The notes beneath the pieces were generated by a model. The model saw only the letters and a list, made by a program, of their open reading frames with translations, was not told the DNA's origin and searched no databases. Both the position numbers and the translations under genes were made by a program. A stretch of DNA of 38,487 nt from Branchiostoma floridae (Eukaryota > Chordata > Leptocardii > Amphioxiformes > Branchiostomatidae), in assembly GCF_000003815.2 (NCBI RefSeq), contig NW_023365714.1:295303-333789 (forward strand), read 5' to 3'. This document shows positions 35,340 to 38,487 of the stretch, one piece after another. Every line of letters begins with the position of its first letter. The first letter of the stretch is position 1.

Positions 35340-36045
35340 CAGCAGACTGGCCCACTTCTGGATAGAGGGAGTACGGGTCTGCTCCACTTTTGGACGGGGG
35401 GAGGAGTAGAGGACTGGCCCACTTTCGGATGGGGGGAGGAGTAGAGGACTGGCCCACTTTTGGACGGGGGGAGGAGTAGAGGACTGGCCCACTTTCGGAT
35501 GGGGGAAGGAGTGAGGACTGGCCCACTTTCGGACGGGGGAAGGAGTAGAGGACTGGCCCACTTTCGGATGGGGGGAGGAGTAGAGGACTGGCCCACTTTC
35601 GGACGGGGGGAGGAGTAGAGGACTGGCCCACTTTCGGATGGGGGGGAGGAGTAGAGGACTGGCCCACTTTCGGACGGGGAGAGGAGTAGAGGACTGGCCC
35701 ATTTTCGGACCGGGGGAGGAGTAGAGGACTGGCCCACTTTTGGATAGAGGGAGTAGAGGACTGGCCCACTTTCGGATGGGGGGAGGAGTAGAGGACTGGC
35801 CCACTTTTGGATGGGGGGAGGAGTGAGGACTGGCCCACTTTCGGACGGGGGGAGGAGTAGAGGACTGGCCCACTTTCGGATGGGGGGAGGAGTAGAGGAC
35901 TGGCCCACTTTCGGATGGGGGGAGGAGTAGAGGACTGGCCCACTTTTGGATGGGGGGAGGAGTAGAGGACCGGCCCACTTTTGGATGGGGGGAGGAGTAG
36001 AGGACCGGCCCACTTTCGGATGGGGGAAGAGTAGAGGATGGGTGA
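35340..36045. repeat. 36-37-bp G/A-rich minisatellite
   Basis: About nineteen units of GGACTGGCCCACTTTCGGA plus TGGGGGGAGGAGTAGA. Long open frames on the minus strand (35,085-36,066) are repeat artefacts. Confidence 0.95.
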
Positions 36046-36129
36046 AAAACTCTGTACAGACTTCAAATTCTGTACAGATTAGAAATGCTGATTCCGACCC
36101 GATTCTGCCTGCAGTAAGATCATGCTAGC

Positions 36130-36330
36130 ACACACCTGCAGAGATATAAGGTTCTCACCTGAGTTTGTCCCACCTGAGCGGCATGTCTGGTACAGGTAAC
36201 ACACCTGTAACATTACCTGGTTACTGCAGGTGAGGCCAGGTGGGCTACATGCACACCTGTCAACCTGTCTGTCACAAATAGAACAGGTGACACACCTGTA
36301 CCGTTTCCTACAGGTAAGAACAGGTATACT
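36130..36330. promoter_or_regulatory. Cluster of CACCTG/CAGGTG E-boxes
   Basis: At least nine CACCTG or CAGGTG hexamers in 200 bp. These are sites for E-proteins and for Snail/ZEB repressors. Unlike neighbouring stretches the spacing is irregular and not a simple tandem repeat. Confidence 0.45.
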
Positions 36331-36499
36331 ACATGTACTACACCACTCATTCATGAATATAGTGATGTCATCACCCTCCTGTTGCCATGACTACAGACAT
36401 TTATTGAGGCTGGTGGCAGAATGTTTAAATATAGCGCTGGCGCACGTGTCGGCTTCATTTCTTTATTTCCGCTGCTCGATTAATTTTCTTCAGAGCGGA

Positions 36500-36795
36500 G
36501 CCAAAAGCAGGCCAGGACTGTGTCTAAAGCAGGCAGGGACTGTGTCTAAAGCAGGCCGGGACTGTGTCTAAAGCAGGCCAGGACTGTGTCTAAAGCAGGC
36601 CAGGACTGTGTCTAAAGCAGGCCAGGACTGTGTCTAAAGCAGGCCAGGACTGCGTCTAAAGCAGGCCGGGACTGTGTCTAAAGCAGGCCAGGACTGTGTC
36701 TAAAGCAGGCCAGGACTGTGTCTAAAGCAGGCCAGGACTGTGTCTAAAGCAGGCCGGGACTGTGTCTAAACCAGGCCAGGACTGTGTCTAAAAAC
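36500..36795. repeat. 22-bp minisatellite
   Basis: About thirteen units of AAAGCAGGCCAGGACTGTGT plus CT. Confidence 0.95.
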
Positions 36796-36899
36796 AGTCT
36801 TGCTGCCAACATCGTAACTGCTAAAAACTATACAGGATTGCTGTTAGACACTGTAAAACCAGTGGTACCTCACCCAAAGCTAATGCTACCGTCATCTAT

Positions 36900-37110
36900 A
36901 ACTTATTGTGGCATCAGTAGCATAATATGGCCCAGAACCGAGGTCCTGGGTTCGAATCTACCAGACTTTGTCACTGTTGGCATGTACATGTGGTACAAGC
37001 TCCCTTCCCGAGACTGACGTCCCACTAACCAAGTACCTGAACTGTTTTCTTCTTTATCTTGTTTCTGTACTGATGATGCAGCTGTTATACATATAACCAA
37101 CACAGCGGAA
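36900..37110 (+). mobile_element. SINE-like fragment with pol III B box
   Basis: CCTGGGTTCGAATCTACCAG (about 36,946-36,965) matches a tRNA B box and is followed by a non-tRNA body (GGCATGTACATGTGGTACAA). The A-box half is not clear. Confidence 0.5.
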
Positions 37111-37154
37111 AACCAGTCACAGATATACGAACCCTGCTTTACACTCGCATCGAC

Positions 37155-37275
37155 TGCATGTCAGAAACCTGGTTACCGGGCGTGTCAGAAACCTGGTTAC
37201 CGGGGTTGTCAGAAACCTGGTTACCGGGCGTGTCAGAAACCTGGTTACCGGGCGTGTCAGAAACCTGGTTACGGG
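37155..37275. repeat. 24-bp minisatellite, five units
   Basis: Units of TGTCAGAAACCTGGTTACCG plus GGCG. Confidence 0.93.
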
Positions 37276-37439
37276 GCGCTCCTGCCCACAAACAATACAC
37301 TATGCAGCACATCCTGCTTCTGCTTAGTCTGCTATCATAACGTCAGTACCACAAATATACACTAATAATACAGTGTAGCTGTCTCTACCCAAACAACTGC
37401 ACTTGGTGGATAAAGCCTTCAACTAAGAAAGTAGCCTTT

Positions 37440-37612
37440 TTTGTGTGGGGTATTTGTGACAGCAATTGCCCCAGGTGTGGCCCAGGTGTGGCCATAGCAC
37501 TGTAGGTTTGAGTTGAACAGTCACTAGGAAGGACACCCGCCTTTTTCCATAAGTGCGGTGGGTTCTTTAATGTGCTCGAAGTGTGGCTCTTCTTAAGCAC
37601 ACACGTGGTGAC
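37440..37612 (-). mobile_element. Dispersed repeat copy 2 (same family as bases 1-330)
   Basis: Shares AATTGCCCCAGGTG, GGCCA.(G)..ACTGTAGGTTT and GGGTTCTTTAA.GTGC in order with 44-140. It stops where the terminal array begins, so it is truncated. Confidence 0.65.
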
Positions 37613-38487
37613 TAAATCAGCACCAAACACCAGACTTGTTCCTGCACCAAACACCAGACTTGTTCCTGCCCACATAACCTGCACCAAACACCAGACTTGT
37701 TCCTGCCCACATGTACATAACCTGCACCAAACACCAGACTTGCTCCAGCCCACATAACCTGCACCAAACACCAGACTTGTTCCTGCACCAAACACCAGAC
37801 TTGTTCCTGCACCAAACACCAGACTTGCTCCAGCCCACATAACCTGCACCAAACACCAGACTTGTTCCTGCACCAAACACCAGACTTGTTCCTGCACCAA
37901 ACACCAGACTTGCTCCAGCCCACATAACCTGCACCAAACACCAGACTTGTTCCTGCACCAAACACCAGACTTGTTCCTGCCCACATAACCAGCACCAAAC
38001 ACTTGTTCCTGCACCAAACACCAGACTTGCTCCAGCCCACATAACCTGCACCAAACACCAGACTTGCTCCAGCCCACATAACCTGCACCAAACACCAGAC
38101 TTGTTCCTGCCCACATAACCTGCACCAAACACCAGACTTGTTCCAGCCCACATAACCTGCACCAAACACCAGACTTGTTCCAGCCCACATAACCTGCACC
38201 AAACACCAGACTTGTTCCTGCACCAAACACCAGACTTGTTCCTGCCCACATAACCAGCACCAAACACTTGTTCCTGCACCAAACACCAGACTTGCTCCAG
38301 CCCACATAACCTGCACCAAACACCAGACTTGTTCCTGCCCACATAACCTGCACCAAACACCAGACTTGTTCCAGCCCACATAACCTGCACCAAACACCAG
38401 ACTTGTTCCAGCCCACATAACCTGCACCAAACACCAGACTTGTTCCTGCACCAAACACCAGACTTGCTCCTGCCCACATAACCTGCC
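37613..38487. repeat. Two-block minisatellite running off the right edge
   Basis: Units begin with CACCAAACACCAGACTTG and TTCCTG or CTCCAG; in most, a second block CCCACATAACCTG is added, giving units of 24 and 36 bp in mixed order. Long minus-strand open frames are repeat artefacts. The array continues beyond the window. Confidence 0.95.

Noticed and set aside
35085-36066. Proline/serine-rich open frames on the minus strand
   Set aside because: Produced by the 36-37-bp array; parallel frames give equally long peptides.
37385-38479. Minus-strand open frames of 280-364 codons
   Set aside because: They translate the terminal minisatellite in all three frames; no start context or splice structure supports a protein.

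Overview
This is eukaryotic (animal) genomic DNA with many short exons separated by repeat-filled introns. It looks like amphioxus (Branchiostoma): one gene is equally related to vertebrate DGKZ and DGKI, the tRNA-derived SINE fragments look like lancelet SINEs, and minisatellites are extremely dense, several lying directly on exon-intron junctions. The species is inferred, not proven.

Minus-strand gene 1 (1-0.8 kb): the first coding exon of a CHMP2B-like ESCRT-III gene at 717-788, with a CpG-containing promoter to its right. The rest of that gene runs off the left edge. A non-LTR retrotransposon tail follows at about 1.1-1.7 kb, then a possible plus-strand promoter with a perfect E2F site at 2.1 kb, then minisatellites, a phased array of SRF-type CArG boxes (4.38-4.5 kb) and a CCAAT-box cluster (4.64-4.99 kb). 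A 1 kb VNTR occupies 5.88-6.94 kb.

Minus-strand gene 2 (33.94 to 7.28 kb, about 26.7 kb): a type IV diacylglycerol kinase. Thirty exons are placed by homology, splice sites and matching phase, and one more tentatively. They encode, in order, two C1 domains, a basic MARCKS-like segment, the DAGK catalytic domain, the accessory domain (partly lost in a 589-base N gap), a linker, ankyrin repeats and a C-terminal ETAV PDZ ligand. About 888 residues are assembled, and roughly 100 more are expected in and beside the gap.

The most striking feature is that many introns of this gene carry tandem arrays whose repeat unit includes the end of the neighbouring exon plus its splice site. At least six arrays multiply a 5' splice site and three multiply a 3' splice site. 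One (30.2-30.74 kb) has a 36-bp unit that stays open and in frame with the C1 exon. Another (28.6-29.7 kb) carries a donor copy and a perfect DR1 nuclear-receptor half-site pair in each unit.

The largest intron (21.2 to 12.4 kb) contains a 7288-bp element with 25-bp terminal inverted repeats and a TA target duplication. It appears to be inserted in an older foldback repeat and contains two diverged internal duplications. A 423-bp hAT-like MITE sits exactly on another 3' splice site, which its target-site duplication copied.

Right of the kinase gene (34-38.5 kb) there are only minisatellites, an E-box cluster, a SINE fragment and a copy of the repeat family that also opens the window. No further gene was recognised there.
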